Origin: an uncultured Pseudoxanthomonas sp.
Lineage (GTDB): Bacteria; Pseudomonadota; Gammaproteobacteria; Xanthomonadales; Xanthomonadaceae
Assembly: GCA_946479745.1 (NCBI GenBank)
Contig: CAMLGZ010000003.1
Coordinates: 62,001-126,000 of the forward strand
Direction of reading: 5' to 3'
DNA length: 64,000 nt
Positions within the stretch are counted from its first letter, which is position 1. Each line of letters begins with the position of its first letter. The notes under the pieces are model-generated. The model was not told where the DNA came from. It saw nothing but the letters and a program-made list of their open reading frames with translations, and ran no database searches. Made by a program: the position numbers and the translations under genes. This document shows positions 1-8,253 of the stretch, piece after piece.

Positions 1-2
1 GC

Positions 3-1436
3 CTGATCGCGACGGTAGTGGCCAGGACCAACGGCGATGGCGGCATTACCGTCGTCCTGCCAGATGCCAGCGAAGTCACCCTGCCCGCTTCGGCCAGCCG
101 CTGGACGGGCAAGAACCCCGCTGCATTGTTCAAACGCGGCGACCTGGCCCGGATCAAGATGGATGCGCCGAAAGTGGCCGCCGCAAAACCTGGCGAAACC
201 GCCCAGCCGGCCGATGCTGCGCCGGTGACCTACCAGATCGACCAGCTCCCCCGCGGCCAGGCTGCGCTGGTATCGCTGGACGCCAGCAATGGCGCAGTGA
301 AGGCGATCATCGGCGGCTACAGCTTCGCCGGCAACAAGTTCAACCGCGCCACCCAGGCACGTCGCCAGCCCGGCTCCAGCTTCAAGCCGTTCCTCTATGC
401 GGCCGCATTCGAGCGCGGCTTCAATCCGGCTTCCATCGTGCTGGACGCGCCGGTGGTGTTCCGCGACCGTCGTGGCCACATGTGGCGGCCGCAGAACGAC
501 GGCGGCGGCTTCCGCGGCCCCATGCGCCTGCGCGAGGCGCTGGTGCAGTCGCGCAACCTGGTGTCGGTGCGCCTGTTGGACAGCATAGGCGTGGATTTCG
601 CGCGTAAATACATCAGCCAATTCGGTTTCAACGAAGCCGAACTGCCGCCCAACCTGTCGATGTCGCTGGGTACTGCTTCGCTCACGCCGCTGTCGATGGC
701 GCGCGGTTATGCGGTATTCGCCAACGGCGGGTCGCGGGTGACGCCGTGGTTCATCGATGAGATCAAGGACCGCGAAGGCAACGTGGTTTTCAAGGAAAAA
801 CCCGCCACCGCCTGCCGCACCTGCGGCGGCGGCGTTGCCGGCGCTGCGGCGCCGACCAGCACGGTGGTGGATGGCTTCGATTTCGGGCCTGCCCAGGATG
901 GCAAGCCGAAGGCATCCGCCGAAACGGCCCCGAAAAAGCCGGCCGCGGCACCCAAGCCTGTCGATCCCAACATGGTGGTCGCCCCGCGCGCCATCGATGA
1001 ACGCACCGCTTACCAGCTGGTTTCGATGATGCGGGATGTGGTCCTGCGCGGCACCGGCACCGCTGCCAAGGTTCTCAATCGGGAGGACGTGGGCGGCAAG
1101 ACCGGCTCCACCAACGACCACCGCGATGCCTGGTTCGGCGGGTTCGGCGGGACCTACTCCACCGTGGTATGGGTGGGCCGCGACGATTTCCGCAGCCTGG
1201 GCTACCGCGAATACGGCGGCAAGGCCGCGCTGCCCATCTGGATCGACTTCATGCGCGAAGCGCTGAAGGAGCAGCCGATCGCGCAGAACGATCCGCCGCA
1301 GGGCATGGTGCAGGTGACCAGCAACGGCGCAACCGAATGGGTCAAGGCCGAGGATCTGGATCGCATACAGAGCGAAGAGTTCTTCAATACCGACGACAAC
1401 GCCGCCGCCGACGAAGCCGCTTTCGACATCTTCTGA
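3..1436 (+). CDS. mrcA: Penicillin-binding protein 1A, C-terminal part (5' end outside window)
   Basis: Class A penicillin-binding protein: periplasmic peptidoglycan polymerase and cross-linker anchored in the inner membrane. Only the last 477 residues are visible. The frame is open back to base 3, so a GTG at 18 is internal and not the start. The transpeptidase domain is complete: the active-site SSFK (S-x-x-K) lies near nt 375, SRN (S-x-N) near nt 549, and KTGST near nt 1098. An Ala/Pro/Lys-rich insert (about nt 820-960), with a small CRTCG pair, sits between SxN and KTG. The N-terminal GT51 glycosyltransferase domain is outside the window. The domain order fits PBP1A better than PBP1B. Confidence 0.93.
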   Translation: MIATVVARTNGDGGITVVLPDASEVTLPASASRWTGKNPAALFKRGDLARIKMDAPKVAAAKPGETAQPADAAPVTYQIDQLPRGQAALVSLDASNGAVKAIIGGYSFAGNKFNRATQARRQPGSSFKPFLYAAAFERGFNPASIVLDAPVVFRDRRGHMWRPQNDGGGFRGPMRLREALVQSRNLVSVRLLDSIGVDFARKYISQFGFNEAELPPNLSMSLGTASLTPLSMARGYAVFANGGSRVTPWFIDEIKDREGNVVFKEKPATACRTCGGGVAGAAAPTSTVVDGFDFGPAQDGKPKASAETAPKKPAAAPKPVDPNMVVAPRAIDERTAYQLVSMMRDVVLRGTGTAAKVLNREDVGGKTGSTNDHRDAWFGGFGGTYSTVVWVGRDDFRSLGYREYGGKAALPIWIDFMREALKEQPIAQNDPPQGMVQVTSNGATEWVKAEDLDRIQSEEFFNTDDNAAADEAAFDIF

Positions 1437-1440
1437 TCCT

Positions 1441-1521
1441 TGTAGGAGCGCCCCCTGGGCGCGAGCTTTTGCTTTGCTAGGCGCCCAGCAAAAAAGCTCG
1501 CGCCCATCGGGCGCTCCTACA
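1441..1521. repeat. REP-like palindrome (TGTAGGAGCG family)
   Basis: Imperfect inverted repeat: TGTAGGAGCGCC on the left is mirrored by GGGCGCTCCTACA on the right, with inner GCGCGAGCTTTT and AAAAGCTCGCGCCC arms. It lies five bases after the PBP1A stop and may act as a transcription-end or mRNA-stabilising hairpin. Related copies lie at about 16592, 23495, 36149, 38366, 42042, 43062 and 57168. Confidence 0.8.
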
Positions 1522-1574
1522 ACCGCAACACGGCATCGGGTACAGTCGGGTCTGGTCAGACGCGGAGGCAGCCC

Positions 1575-2228
1575 ATGCACCACGCCCGTCAGCATGCCGA
1601 AACCCGTACCCGCGAACGCCGCCACCGGTTGGCCCACGAAGCGGCCCGGCTGATGGCCGAAGGCGGCTTCCGCGATTATCACCAGGCCAAGTTGAAAGCC
1701 GCCGAGCGCCTGGGTATCCACGACGATGCTTCGCTGCCGCGCAACCGCGAGATTGAGGACGCGTTGCGCGAGTACCAGCGGCTGTTCGTCGGTGAGTCGC
1801 AGCAGCAGGCAGTGCGTGTGCGTCGCGATGCGGCATTGCGTGCGCTCGAATTCTTCGTGGAGTTCTCCCCTCGGCTGGTCGGCCCAGTGCTGGACGGCAC
1901 TGCCGATTCCCATTCGCCGGTGCATCTGCAATTGCACACCGACGATGCCGATGCGGTGCCGCGCTTTCTGGAAGACAACCGGATTCCCGTCGATGCCCGC
2001 ACGCGCCACATAAGGCTGGACCGGGAGCGCAGCGACGATTTCCCGGTTTGGATATTCAGCGCCGAGGAACTGACTTTCGACGTGACCGTGCTTCCGCACG
2101 ATGCGTTGCGGCAGGCGCCGCTGTCGGGCGTGGACGAGCGGCCGATGAAGCGGGCTTCGCTGGCGCAGCTGCGGCAGTTGCTGGCGGACGAGGAAATCGC
2201 TGGGTACGAGCTGAGCGCTTCTCGTTAG
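1575..2228 (+). CDS. Conserved hypothetical protein (217 aa)
   Basis: No function is assigned. Residues 1-60 are Arg/His-rich and helical (RTRERRHRLAHEAARLM), followed by a middle region with a possible helical dimer segment and an alpha/beta C-terminal half with hydrophobic strands (HLQLHTDD, WIFSAEELTFDVTVLP). I recall similar proteins in pseudomonads and xanthomonads, sometimes mislabelled as ligases or nucleotidyltransferases, but no catalytic signature is visible here. There is no signal peptide, so it is probably cytoplasmic. The ATG is preceded by GGAGGC at a good distance. It stands alone, after the REP-like element that follows PBP1A. Confidence 0.75.
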   Translation: MHHARQHAETRTRERRHRLAHEAARLMAEGGFRDYHQAKLKAAERLGIHDDASLPRNREIEDALREYQRLFVGESQQQAVRVRRDAALRALEFFVEFSPRLVGPVLDGTADSHSPVHLQLHTDDADAVPRFLEDNRIPVDARTRHIRLDRERSDDFPVWIFSAEELTFDVTVLPHDALRQAPLSGVDERPMKRASLAQLRQLLADEEIAGYELSASR

Positions 2229-2301
2229 CACGCGGCAAAGCAAAAACTGCGAATTAGAGGGGGAAAAGCACTTGTATTGCAGGAAGCGACCATCGGAGAT
2301 C

Positions 2302-2325
2302 ACCTCATTTTTGAGGTCTGTTTTA
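2302..2325 (+). terminator. Possible weak terminator hairpin
   Basis: Short inverted repeat ACCTCA-TTTT-TGAGGT followed by CTGTTTTA, 74 bases after the stop of the 217-aa gene and just before the next gene. The stem is only six base pairs, so the call is tentative. Confidence 0.35.
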
Positions 2326-2350
2326 TAGTTGGGCCTAAGGGGAAATTTGT

Positions 2351-2749
2351 ATGCGGTTCATTTTGAATTTGGCGCTTCTCGGGCTATTGCCTGTACCGGT
2401 GGTCGCGACGGACACAGCTACCCACGATTGGAAGACCCTATGGGACAAGCAAGCCAGTCTTACGGCGACGCCTAGTGGGGCCAGTTACGAACGGAAACTA
2501 ATTTCCGTCCACAATTCCTTCTGGGCTGATGTTTATGAGAAATGCAGTGCTGCGGCTACAAAAGCGCAAATTTACGAGTTCAGTGCCGTAGCGGTTATTG
2601 ATAAGTCCGGCAAAGTCGCTGACTTTATTCTTATGCCCAATGATGACAATCTGGATTGCTTTACCAGTCAGATGGTGGGCCGCAAGTATCCGCCGCCACC
2701 TGTCGCCCCTTTTTATGAGGGGTTTAGGATTAAATTGAGCGGTCAATGA
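2351..2749 (+). CDS. Small exported protein, unknown function (132 aa)
   Basis: The N-terminus MRFILNLALLGLLPVPVVAT looks like a Sec signal peptide with cleavage near residue 20, giving a periplasmic protein of about 110 residues. The C-terminal half (SGKVADFILMPNDDN, then a Pro-rich KYPPPPVAPF stretch) resembles the strand-turn pattern of TonB C-terminal-like domains, but the match is weak. Two Cys residues (about 65 and 101) could form a disulphide. AAGGGG lies upstream of the ATG. Codon use is noticeably less GC-biased than in the flanking housekeeping genes. It is the first of five small unknown genes in a row. Confidence 0.6.
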   Translation: MRFILNLALLGLLPVPVVATDTATHDWKTLWDKQASLTATPSGASYERKLISVHNSFWADVYEKCSAAATKAQIYEFSAVAVIDKSGKVADFILMPNDDNLDCFTSQMVGRKYPPPPVAPFYEGFRIKLSGQ

Positions 2750-2780
2750 TAAAGCTTGGTCCTAATAATTCATTCAAGCC

Positions 2781-2799
2781 AAACCCGCTTCGCGGGTCA
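2781..2799. terminator. GC-rich hairpin between two small genes
   Basis: The inverted repeat ACCCGCTTCGCGGGT lies just after the 132-aa gene. It has no T-run, so it may be only a weak terminator or an mRNA end. Confidence 0.35.
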
Positions 2800-2822
2800 G
2801 CTTAACTCAGGCATTGGCGCCC

Positions 2823-3359
2823 ATGCGCTCACTTGCTCTGGCACTAGCTGCTCTGTTCTGTGGTTGCTCGGGTACGTCGCAGGAGCCGGAGCAGCGAACT
2901 CAGCCCACGCTGCAAGTACTCAAGACGGATTATATGCTTCCTGCCTTCGGTGGCAGGCTTCAAGGGACAGATCGAGGCGGGTGGGTTGGCGAGCTGCTGT
3001 TCCAAGACGAGGCAGGTCGAGCGGAAACAATCCTGCACGAGAATGTTCATGGCATCGTGGAGAATTCGGCAGGTATCTTTGTCTTCACAGGGCTCAATCA
3101 TATGGGTGGCAATGTCGGGGACATTTACACCGTTACTCTGACCAAGAACAATGATGTGGTTGCCACTCGCCTTGGACGCATCCCGGGCGCTTCCAGGGAC
3201 GTGACCAGACAACCCAATGGCGCAACCACTTTTCTGGTGGCTACGGGGCGCTACGGACGCGAAGACAGACCGATTTATGATTGCTACGAGCTGCGGGGGA
3301 AAGTGGTCGACCACTCGTCGAGTTGTCAGCCACCAAAGCCCCTCAGCCGCAACAATTGA
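2823..3359 (+). CDS. Putative lipoprotein, unknown function (178 aa)
   Basis: MRSLALALAALFCGCSGTSQ ends in a lipobox-like L-F-C-G-C, so this is probably a lipoprotein acylated at Cys 13 or Cys 15. The rest is a strand-rich domain (GGNVGDIYTVTLTKNNDVVATRLG) that would lie in the periplasm or on the outer membrane. I do not recognise the family. An in-frame TTG at 2814 would add three residues; the ATG at 2823 is preferred because it opens directly into the signal sequence. It may be co-transcribed with the preceding small exported protein. Confidence 0.6.
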   Translation: MRSLALALAALFCGCSGTSQEPEQRTQPTLQVLKTDYMLPAFGGRLQGTDRGGWVGELLFQDEAGRAETILHENVHGIVENSAGIFVFTGLNHMGGNVGDIYTVTLTKNNDVVATRLGRIPGASRDVTRQPNGATTFLVATGRYGREDRPIYDCYELRGKVVDHSSSCQPPKPLSRNN

Positions 3360-3386
3360 TTGAAGCCGAACTCGCTTCCGAAACGC

Positions 3387-3836
3387 TTACTCCTTATGGA
3401 CCAGCGCTGAGCCGCCCTTTCCTTCCACACGTACGCGACTGCCGGGTTCGATTCCCTTGAGTTGTTCCCGCAACTGGGTGATAGCCAGGGTTTTCCCGCT
3501 ATCAAGCTTCACTTTGACCATATAACGAGTCGTCGGGCCTTGGTCGCCCACCTTGGTTGCCACGACTTCGCCGATATCTTCCGCAGAATCGGCGACAACC
3601 GCACCTGCAGTGCCCCCCTTGCGCGTAGCCACCATCCCCAAGCGCCCAGCCGTTCCGAGGAACCTGCCCCACTTGCGCTTGGTTTTGGTGACCTGGGATT
3701 CGTCATCGCCACGATTGTCGATAGCCTCCATGGCGACCACAACGCCATGGCGCGAGTCGGCCGCATGCGCGGAATAATGGGGCGCTAGCAACATCATCAG
3801 CACTACTGCTGTTACGGCCATCCGAATTAGCTTCAT
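3387..3836 (-). CDS. Exported glycine-zipper-like protein (149 aa)
   Basis: A signal peptide (MKLIRMAVTAVVLMMLLAPH, cleavage after AHA) is followed by a short strand, a basic region (TKTKRKWGRFLGTAGRLG), a small-residue segment (RKGGTAGAVVADS) and a C-terminal beta domain (TTRYMVKVKLDSGKTLAITQ). The layout recalls SlyB-type outer-membrane stress proteins, but there is no lipobox, so the family stays unassigned. GGAGGA precedes the ATG by about seven bases, which supports this start. It is convergent with the lipoprotein gene at 2823. Confidence 0.62.
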   Translation of the reverse strand: MKLIRMAVTAVVLMMLLAPHYSAHAADSRHGVVVAMEAIDNRGDDESQVTKTKRKWGRFLGTAGRLGMVATRKGGTAGAVVADSAEDIGEVVATKVGDQGPTTRYMVKVKLDSGKTLAITQLREQLKGIEPGSRVRVEGKGGSALVHKE

Positions 3837-3917
3837 GTGTCGATCCTCCAGATCAGATTAATGGGTAACGCATGTCGAATTGATGAGCTTCGGCTGTCGA
3901 GATGAACTCGCTACCCG

Positions 3918-4391
3918 TCACTCTTTCTTCTTGGGTTTTGCGATGTCATAGCGACAAGCGTCGCCGACATACGCCCAACGGCGAATGATTCCTTCGGCGT
4001 CGGCATAGAACGTGATGTCGCAGCGATGAGTTGGCGGGTGGTATACGTCCTTGGTATATACGGTTTCGTTGAATATGGGCGTGGCGGCGACACCGTTGCC
4101 GCCCTGGGTCATACCGATTATTTGCCTGTCAACGCCCGTTACCACCGCCTCCGTATATTCGGAATTCCACGTTTCCCACGTATAGCTGGTCTCATCGCTG
4201 TCCTCTGATTCATTGATCTGGACGCGGCCGCCATCCACCCGCAGCTGCAGAAGCAACTCGCTGGCATCTCGTCCCAACCATCCGTCGGCTTTGGCTGCGA
4301 CGCGCTTTTCGCCTCCTGCGTAGCAGACGCCAGCTAGCACCATTCCAAGGAAAATGACCGCCACGTTGGCGAGAAAATCGTTTCGCATCAT
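3918..4391 (-). CDS. Exported protein, unknown function (157 aa)
   Basis: MMRNDFLANVAVIFLGMVLA with cleavage after CYA or YAG looks like a Sec signal peptide. The mature part is strand-rich with several Trp, Tyr and Thr residues (TSYTWETWNSEYTEAVV) and two Cys residues near the C-terminus (HRCDITF, GDACRYD) that could pair. No known motif is seen. Two consecutive ATGs open the gene; the second, at 4388, is equally possible. It lies 81 bases upstream of, and parallel to, the 149-aa exported protein, so the two may share a transcript. Confidence 0.6.
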   Translation of the reverse strand: MMRNDFLANVAVIFLGMVLAGVCYAGGEKRVAAKADGWLGRDASELLLQLRVDGGRVQINESEDSDETSYTWETWNSEYTEAVVTGVDRQIIGMTQGGNGVAATPIFNETVYTKDVYHPPTHRCDITFYADAEGIIRRWAYVGDACRYDIAKPKKKE

Positions 4392-4753
4392 GCGTATCTT
4401 TCCCTGTGAGTAAGACGCCTTCAGCCAATTTCCACCGAAGCGTCCAGGACATCCGATTGTCGACCTGCTAGCTCACGCCATGCTCTAGCGTCTTGGAATA
4501 AATACCATGGCCTTGATGGATTCAACAAGCATCCACATCAAATGATAGATCACTCACATAATGCTCATTCAAATATGCTCGACACCAGCTCTCCACCAGA
4601 TGAGCATCAAGAAGTAGAATTTTCTGGCGTGTTTAGCAGCCGCTTCTTATATGTTGAAAGAAACTGATATTGACGGATCGCTCGTTCCCTACCGAACATA
4701 CGCGCCACACTCCGTTTGGGGTCTAATCGTGGTTAGGCAAATACGGAGAAAGA
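4392..4753. other. Intergenic region, nothing recognised
   Basis: About 360 bases between divergent small genes. Base composition is AT-richer than the surroundings. I see only ORFs under 20 codons and no clear hairpin or RNA gene. It should hold promoters for both flanking genes. Confidence 0.4.
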
Positions 4754-5020
4754 ATGCTTATGGAAAATTCTGATATTCCCTATATCAAAAGCTGGCTGCT
4801 GTTTTTCTTAATAGCAACTGTTGGCGGTGGGCTGGTTGGCATGGTAGTTGGAGCTTTGATTGGCGGCGTAATGGGGGCTGCTGGCATGCCGGTAACCCAG
4901 ATCGCCATCGTTACCGGCGCTACTGGGTTAATCATTGGCATACCGATCTCTTTCTTTACATTCAAATGGTCGGTTGGTAAGTACATCGTAGAGCCGATGC
5001 TCCGTTCATCTCGCCAGTAG
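4754..5020 (+). CDS. Small inner-membrane protein (88 aa)
   Basis: Two predicted membrane segments: residues about 13-45, which are very Gly-rich (GGGLVGMVVGALIGGVMG), and about 47-67 (IAIVTGATGLIIGIPISFF). A short charged tail follows. The spaced glycines would allow close helix packing. GGAGA lies five bases upstream of the ATG. No family is recognised. It is the last of the small unknown genes before gltA, with which it converges. Confidence 0.6.
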   Translation: MLMENSDIPYIKSWLLFFLIATVGGGLVGMVVGALIGGVMGAAGMPVTQIAIVTGATGLIIGIPISFFTFKWSVGKYIVEPMLRSSRQ

Positions 5021-5144
5021 GCGGCCTAACAATTCAAACCGAGCCGGTAGTTCCTGCAGTTTGGTGGACATCCAGATCAAGCTATCCGAAATGTCAGTTG
5101 TTCATCGAATTCGCGTTGGGCGCGTTCATTCAGGCTGTCGGCCA

Positions 5145-5176
5145 TAAAAAAACCCCGCGGTGCGGGGCTTTTTTCT
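5145..5176. terminator. Bidirectional rho-independent terminator
   Basis: AAAAAAACCCCGCGGTGCGG continues into GGCTTTTTT: a GC-rich stem flanked by an A-run on one side and a T-run on the other. It lies between the convergent small membrane protein gene and gltA and can serve both. Confidence 0.9.
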
Positions 5177-5197
5177 TCTTGCGTATGTCGGAATCAA

Positions 5198-6487
5198 TCA
5201 ACGCTGATCGATACCCTTGTAGTCGCGCTCGGCATAGCCGGTATAGATCTGCCGCGGGCGGCCGATCTTGGCTTCCGGGTCGACCTGCTGCTCCAGCCAG
5301 TGCGCCACCCAGCCTGCGGTGCGGGCGATGGCGAACATCACCGTGAACATCTCGGTGGGGATGTTGAGCGCCTTGTAGATGATGCCGCTGTAGAAGTCGA
5401 CGTTCGGGTACAGCTTGCGCTGCACGAAATAGTCGTCTTTCAACGCCGCCTCTTCCAGACGCAACGCCACTTCCAGCATCGGATCGTTGACGCCCAGTTC
5501 GGCCAGCACCTCGTGGGTCATCTCGCGGATGATCTTCGCGCGCGGGTCGAAATTCTTGTACACGCGGTGGCCGAAGCCCATCAGGCGGAAACCCGATTCC
5601 TTGTCCTTGGCCTTGTCGACCGCCGCACTCACATTCTCCGGCTTGCCGATCTCACCCAGCATCTTCAGCACGGCCTCGTTGGCGCCGCCATGCGCCGGCC
5701 CCCACAACGCCGCCACGCCCGCGGCGACGCAGGCGTACGGATTGGCGCCGGTGGAACCGACCATGCGCACGGTGGAAGTAGAAGCATTCTGTTCGTGGTC
5801 CGCGTGCAGGATGAACAACAGATCCAGCGCCTTGGCGGCGACCGGATTGAGGTCAAGCGGTTCGCTGGGCACTTCGAACATCATGTGCAGGAAGCGGTCC
5901 ACGTAGGCGTGGTTGTTGCGCGGGAAGCGCACCGGCCAGCCAATCGAATAGCGGTAGCAAGCAGCGGCGATCGTCGGCACCTTGGCGATCAGGCGGATCG
6001 CGGCCAGGCGGCGCTGCTCAGGGTCTTCCAAGTCCAAGGTGTTGTGGTAGAACGCGGCCATCGAGCCGACCATGCCTACCATCATCGCCATCGGATGCGC
6101 GTCGTGGCGGAAGCCGCCGAGGAAGTTCTTGAACGCCTCGTGCATCATCGTGTGATGCGCGACTTCATGGTCGAACTTGGCGAATTCGTCCGCTGTGGGC
6201 AGCTCGCCGTTCATCAACAGGTAGGCCACTTCCAGGAAGTTGGACTGCTTGGCCAGTTGCTCGATCGGGTAGCCGCGGTACAGCAGCACGCCGGCATCGC
6301 CATCGATGTAGGTGACGGCGGACTTGCAGCTGGCCGTGGCGGTGTAGCCGGAATCGTAGGTGAAAAGACCCGTTTCCTTGGTCAGCTTGGAAATGTCGAC
6401 ACAACTATTGCCGAGCGTGGGTTTGAGTACCGGCATGACCACCGATTTTTCGCCGGCGGTCAGTGTGGCCTGGTCGAGTTCTGACAC
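5198..6487 (-). CDS. gltA: Citrate synthase
   Basis: Condenses oxaloacetate and acetyl-CoA to citrate, the entry step of the TCA cycle; cytoplasmic type II hexamer family. The catalytic region shows [10 protein letters not shown] with the conserved His, the CoA-binding GPAHGGAN segment, the second His in GFGHRVYKN, and the downstream Arg residues. The frame is open further upstream to 6583, but the GTG at 6487 with AAGGAG six bases before it starts MSELDQATL and gives 429 residues, the usual length in xanthomonads. It is transcribed alone and ends at a strong bidirectional terminator. Confidence 0.97.
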   Translation of the reverse strand: MSELDQATLTAGEKSVVMPVLKPTLGNSCVDISKLTKETGLFTYDSGYTATASCKSAVTYIDGDAGVLLYRGYPIEQLAKQSNFLEVAYLLMNGELPTADEFAKFDHEVAHHTMMHEAFKNFLGGFRHDAHPMAMMVGMVGSMAAFYHNTLDLEDPEQRRLAAIRLIAKVPTIAAACYRYSIGWPVRFPRNNHAYVDRFLHMMFEVPSEPLDLNPVAAKALDLLFILHADHEQNASTSTVRMVGSTGANPYACVAAGVAALWGPAHGGANEAVLKMLGEIGKPENVSAAVDKAKDKESGFRLMGFGHRVYKNFDPRAKIIREMTHEVLAELGVNDPMLEVALRLEEAALKDDYFVQRKLYPNVDFYSGIIYKALNIPTEMFTVMFAIARTAGWVAHWLEQQVDPEAKIGRPRQIYTGYAERDYKGIDQR

Positions 6488-6676
6488 AGTGCGCTCCTTC
6501 GTGGGGATGCGCCGGTCGGCGATGCCGGCGGCGCGGGACGGGAGTCCAGGGCCTTTGCTCTGGATTTCCGAATTATCGCACACGCGTTTTGGAGCCGTCG
6601 CCCAAAAGAACGCGGAGTTCAGACCAAAGGATAAGAACAGACTGGATCAGGAACAGATCGTTCGAGCGCCGCAACG

Positions 6677-6701
6677 AAAACGGCCGCGCTGGGCGCGGCC
6701 G
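6677..6701 (-). terminator. Rho-independent terminator of rpmE2
   Basis: Perfect stem CGGCCGCGC / GCGCGGCCG with a TGG loop, followed on the minus strand by TTTT. It lies 39 bases after the rpmE2 stop. Confidence 0.8.
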
Positions 6702-6739
6702 TCCGGGATTTCGAGGCAAGATCAGCGGCGCAGCAGGAA

Positions 6740-6985
6740 TTACTTCTGCTGGTAACGCTTCTGGAACTTGTCGATGCGTCCGCCGGTGTCCATGACCTTG
6801 TGCTGGCCCGTGTAGAACGGGTGCGACGAGGAGGAAATTTCCACCTTGATCAACGGATACTCGTTGCCGTCTTCCCACTTCACGGTCTCTTTGGAGGCCA
6901 GGGTGGAACGGGTCAGGATCTTGAAATCGGAAGTGACGTCCTGGAAGACGACGTCGCGGTATTGGGGATGGATGTCGGCCTTCAT
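6740..6985 (-). CDS. rpmE2: 50S ribosomal protein L31 type B
   Basis: 81-residue ribosomal protein of the large-subunit central protuberance. It starts [16 protein letters not shown] and contains the family-typical [11 protein letters not shown] and [13 protein letters not shown]. It has no cysteines, so this is the zinc-independent type B (C-) form, which in other bacteria replaces the zinc-binding form when zinc is short. No second L31 gene and no clear Zur operator are visible here, so regulation is open. It is a single-gene unit with its own terminator. Confidence 0.95.
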   Translation of the reverse strand: MKADIHPQYRDVVFQDVTSDFKILTRSTLASKETVKWEDGNEYPLIKVEISSSSHPFYTGQHKVMDTGGRIDKFQKRYQQK

Positions 6986-7058
6986 GGCGGCACCAGGTAT
7001 CTAGGGAAGTGAAGAGCGGCATTTTAGCCCGCCGCCGCCGTTCCGCGCAACCCGCCCG

Positions 7059-7997
7059 TTAACCGGCCGCCAGGGCCGCCTGGACCAGGGCCTCGAAACG
7101 GGCCTGGTCGTAGCGCATCAGCAGGCGGGCATTGTCCGGCTTGCCGTGCTGGCGGTTCCAGTCCACCACGGTGGCGCCGCGGGTCAGGCTGCCGGCCAGC
7201 TCCACCGCCACCGGGCGGTCCAGCAGCTCCTGCGCGCCTTGCGGTTGCAGAGCATAGGCCATGGCCAGGGCATCGGCCGAATGCCAGTGGTCGCCACGGC
7301 GGTCGGCCGACCAGTTGCGGGTCTGCAGGGAGATCTGGTCGTAGAAACGGGCGCGGGGGGAGTCGGCCTGCAGCCACTGCTCGGCCTTGGTGTGCAGGAA
7401 ACCATGCGCCATCACCGCTTCCCAGTCGGCCAGGTCGATATGCGGGAATGCCTGGAAAACGACATGCGCCGCTTCCGGATCGAAAGCGACGTTGAATTCG
7501 GCCGCCGCGGTGATGTTGCCATGGGCGCTGACCGCCCCGCCCATGACCACGAAGCGCTTGATGCGCTGGGGCAAGGTGGGGTCCAACTTCAGGGCCACCG
7601 CGATGTTGGTCAGCGGCCCCAGCGCGACCAGCAACAATCGGCCGGCATGCTGGTGCGACAGGCGCAGGATCGCCAATGCGGCGTGCTCGGCTTCGGCCTT
7701 GCGCGCTGCGGGGGCATAGCCGATATCGCCGAAGCCATCGCGCCCGTGCACATGCGCGGCGTCGACCGATGGATGCAGCAGCGGATCGGCGCAGCCGGCG
7801 TAGACCGGCACGTCCTGGCGTCCGGCGATCTCGCAGAGCTTGAGCGCGTTGCGCACGGTGTAGTCCAGACCGACGTTGCCGGCCGCGATGGTCAGGCCCA
7901 ACAGTTCGTGATCGGGATCGTTGAACGCCATCAGCAATGCGAGGGCGTCGTCTACACCGGGATCGGTGTCGATCAGCAGGGGAATCTTGTTGGTCAT
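7059..7997 (-). CDS. Nucleoside hydrolase, IunH/RihA family
   Basis: Cleaves the N-glycosidic bond of ribonucleosides to give base and ribose (nucleoside salvage). The N-terminal calcium- and ribose-binding motif LLIDTDPGVDDALAL (residues 6-20) is intact. Other family features are AAGNVGLDYTVRNAL, a GPLTNIAVAL segment, VVMGGA, and the FDPEAAHVVF stretch. Length, 312 aa, matches the family. Substrate preference (purine or pyrimidine) cannot be decided from sequence alone. No good ribosome-binding site precedes the ATG at 7997. It lies between recG and rpmE2 on the same strand. Confidence 0.92.
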   Translation of the reverse strand: MTNKIPLLIDTDPGVDDALALLMAFNDPDHELLGLTIAAGNVGLDYTVRNALKLCEIAGRQDVPVYAGCADPLLHPSVDAAHVHGRDGFGDIGYAPAARKAEAEHAALAILRLSHQHAGRLLLVALGPLTNIAVALKLDPTLPQRIKRFVVMGGAVSAHGNITAAAEFNVAFDPEAAHVVFQAFPHIDLADWEAVMAHGFLHTKAEQWLQADSPRARFYDQISLQTRNWSADRRGDHWHSADALAMAYALQPQGAQELLDRPVAVELAGSLTRGATVVDWNRQHGKPDNARLLMRYDQARFEALVQAALAAG

Positions 7998-8036
7998 GGT
8001 TTCATTGTTCCAATTCGATCGCGGAGTTTCGCACAG

Positions 8037-8060
8037 TAGGTCGGGGTTACACCCCCGACG
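8037..8060. repeat. Half element of the TAGGTCGGGG repeat family
   Basis: GTAGGTCGGGGTTACACCCC followed by CGAC. It is a small stem-loop of the same family as the full elements at 28645 and 54857. Confidence 0.6.
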
Positions 8061-8086
8061 CTTGTGCCTTGTACCGCATCTTCGCT

Positions 8087-8250
8087 TCCCTTCTCCCTCC
8101 GGGAGAAGAGCCTGCCGAGTACTTGATACGGGGTGGCGCGTAGCGACGGATGAGGGAGGGAGAATTCACCCCCCCCGGAAACTACATTACAAGCTGATAT
8201 CCCATTCCCTCATCCGCCCTCCGGGCACCTTCTCCCGGAGGGAGAAGGAA
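8087..8250. repeat. Long composite inverted repeat (CTTCTCCC / GGGAGAAG family)
   Basis: CCTTCTCCCTCCGGGAGAAG on the left and CTTCTCCCGGAGGGAGAAGG on the right flank GGATGAGGGAGGGAG and its mirror. The inner block GAAGAGCCTGCC-NN-GTACTTGATACGGGGTG (8105-8135) recurs inside mpl at 56611-56641. The TGGCGCGTAGCG-C-GGATGAGG block recurs at about 46242. It directly abuts the recG stop. Confidence 0.75.
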
Positions 8251-8253
8251 AAG

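Noticed and set aside
5300..6484. Long plus-strand ORF opposite gltA (394 aa)
   Set aside because: It lies antisense to a complete citrate synthase and its translation is a His/Val/Gln/Arg-rich shadow with no known motif.
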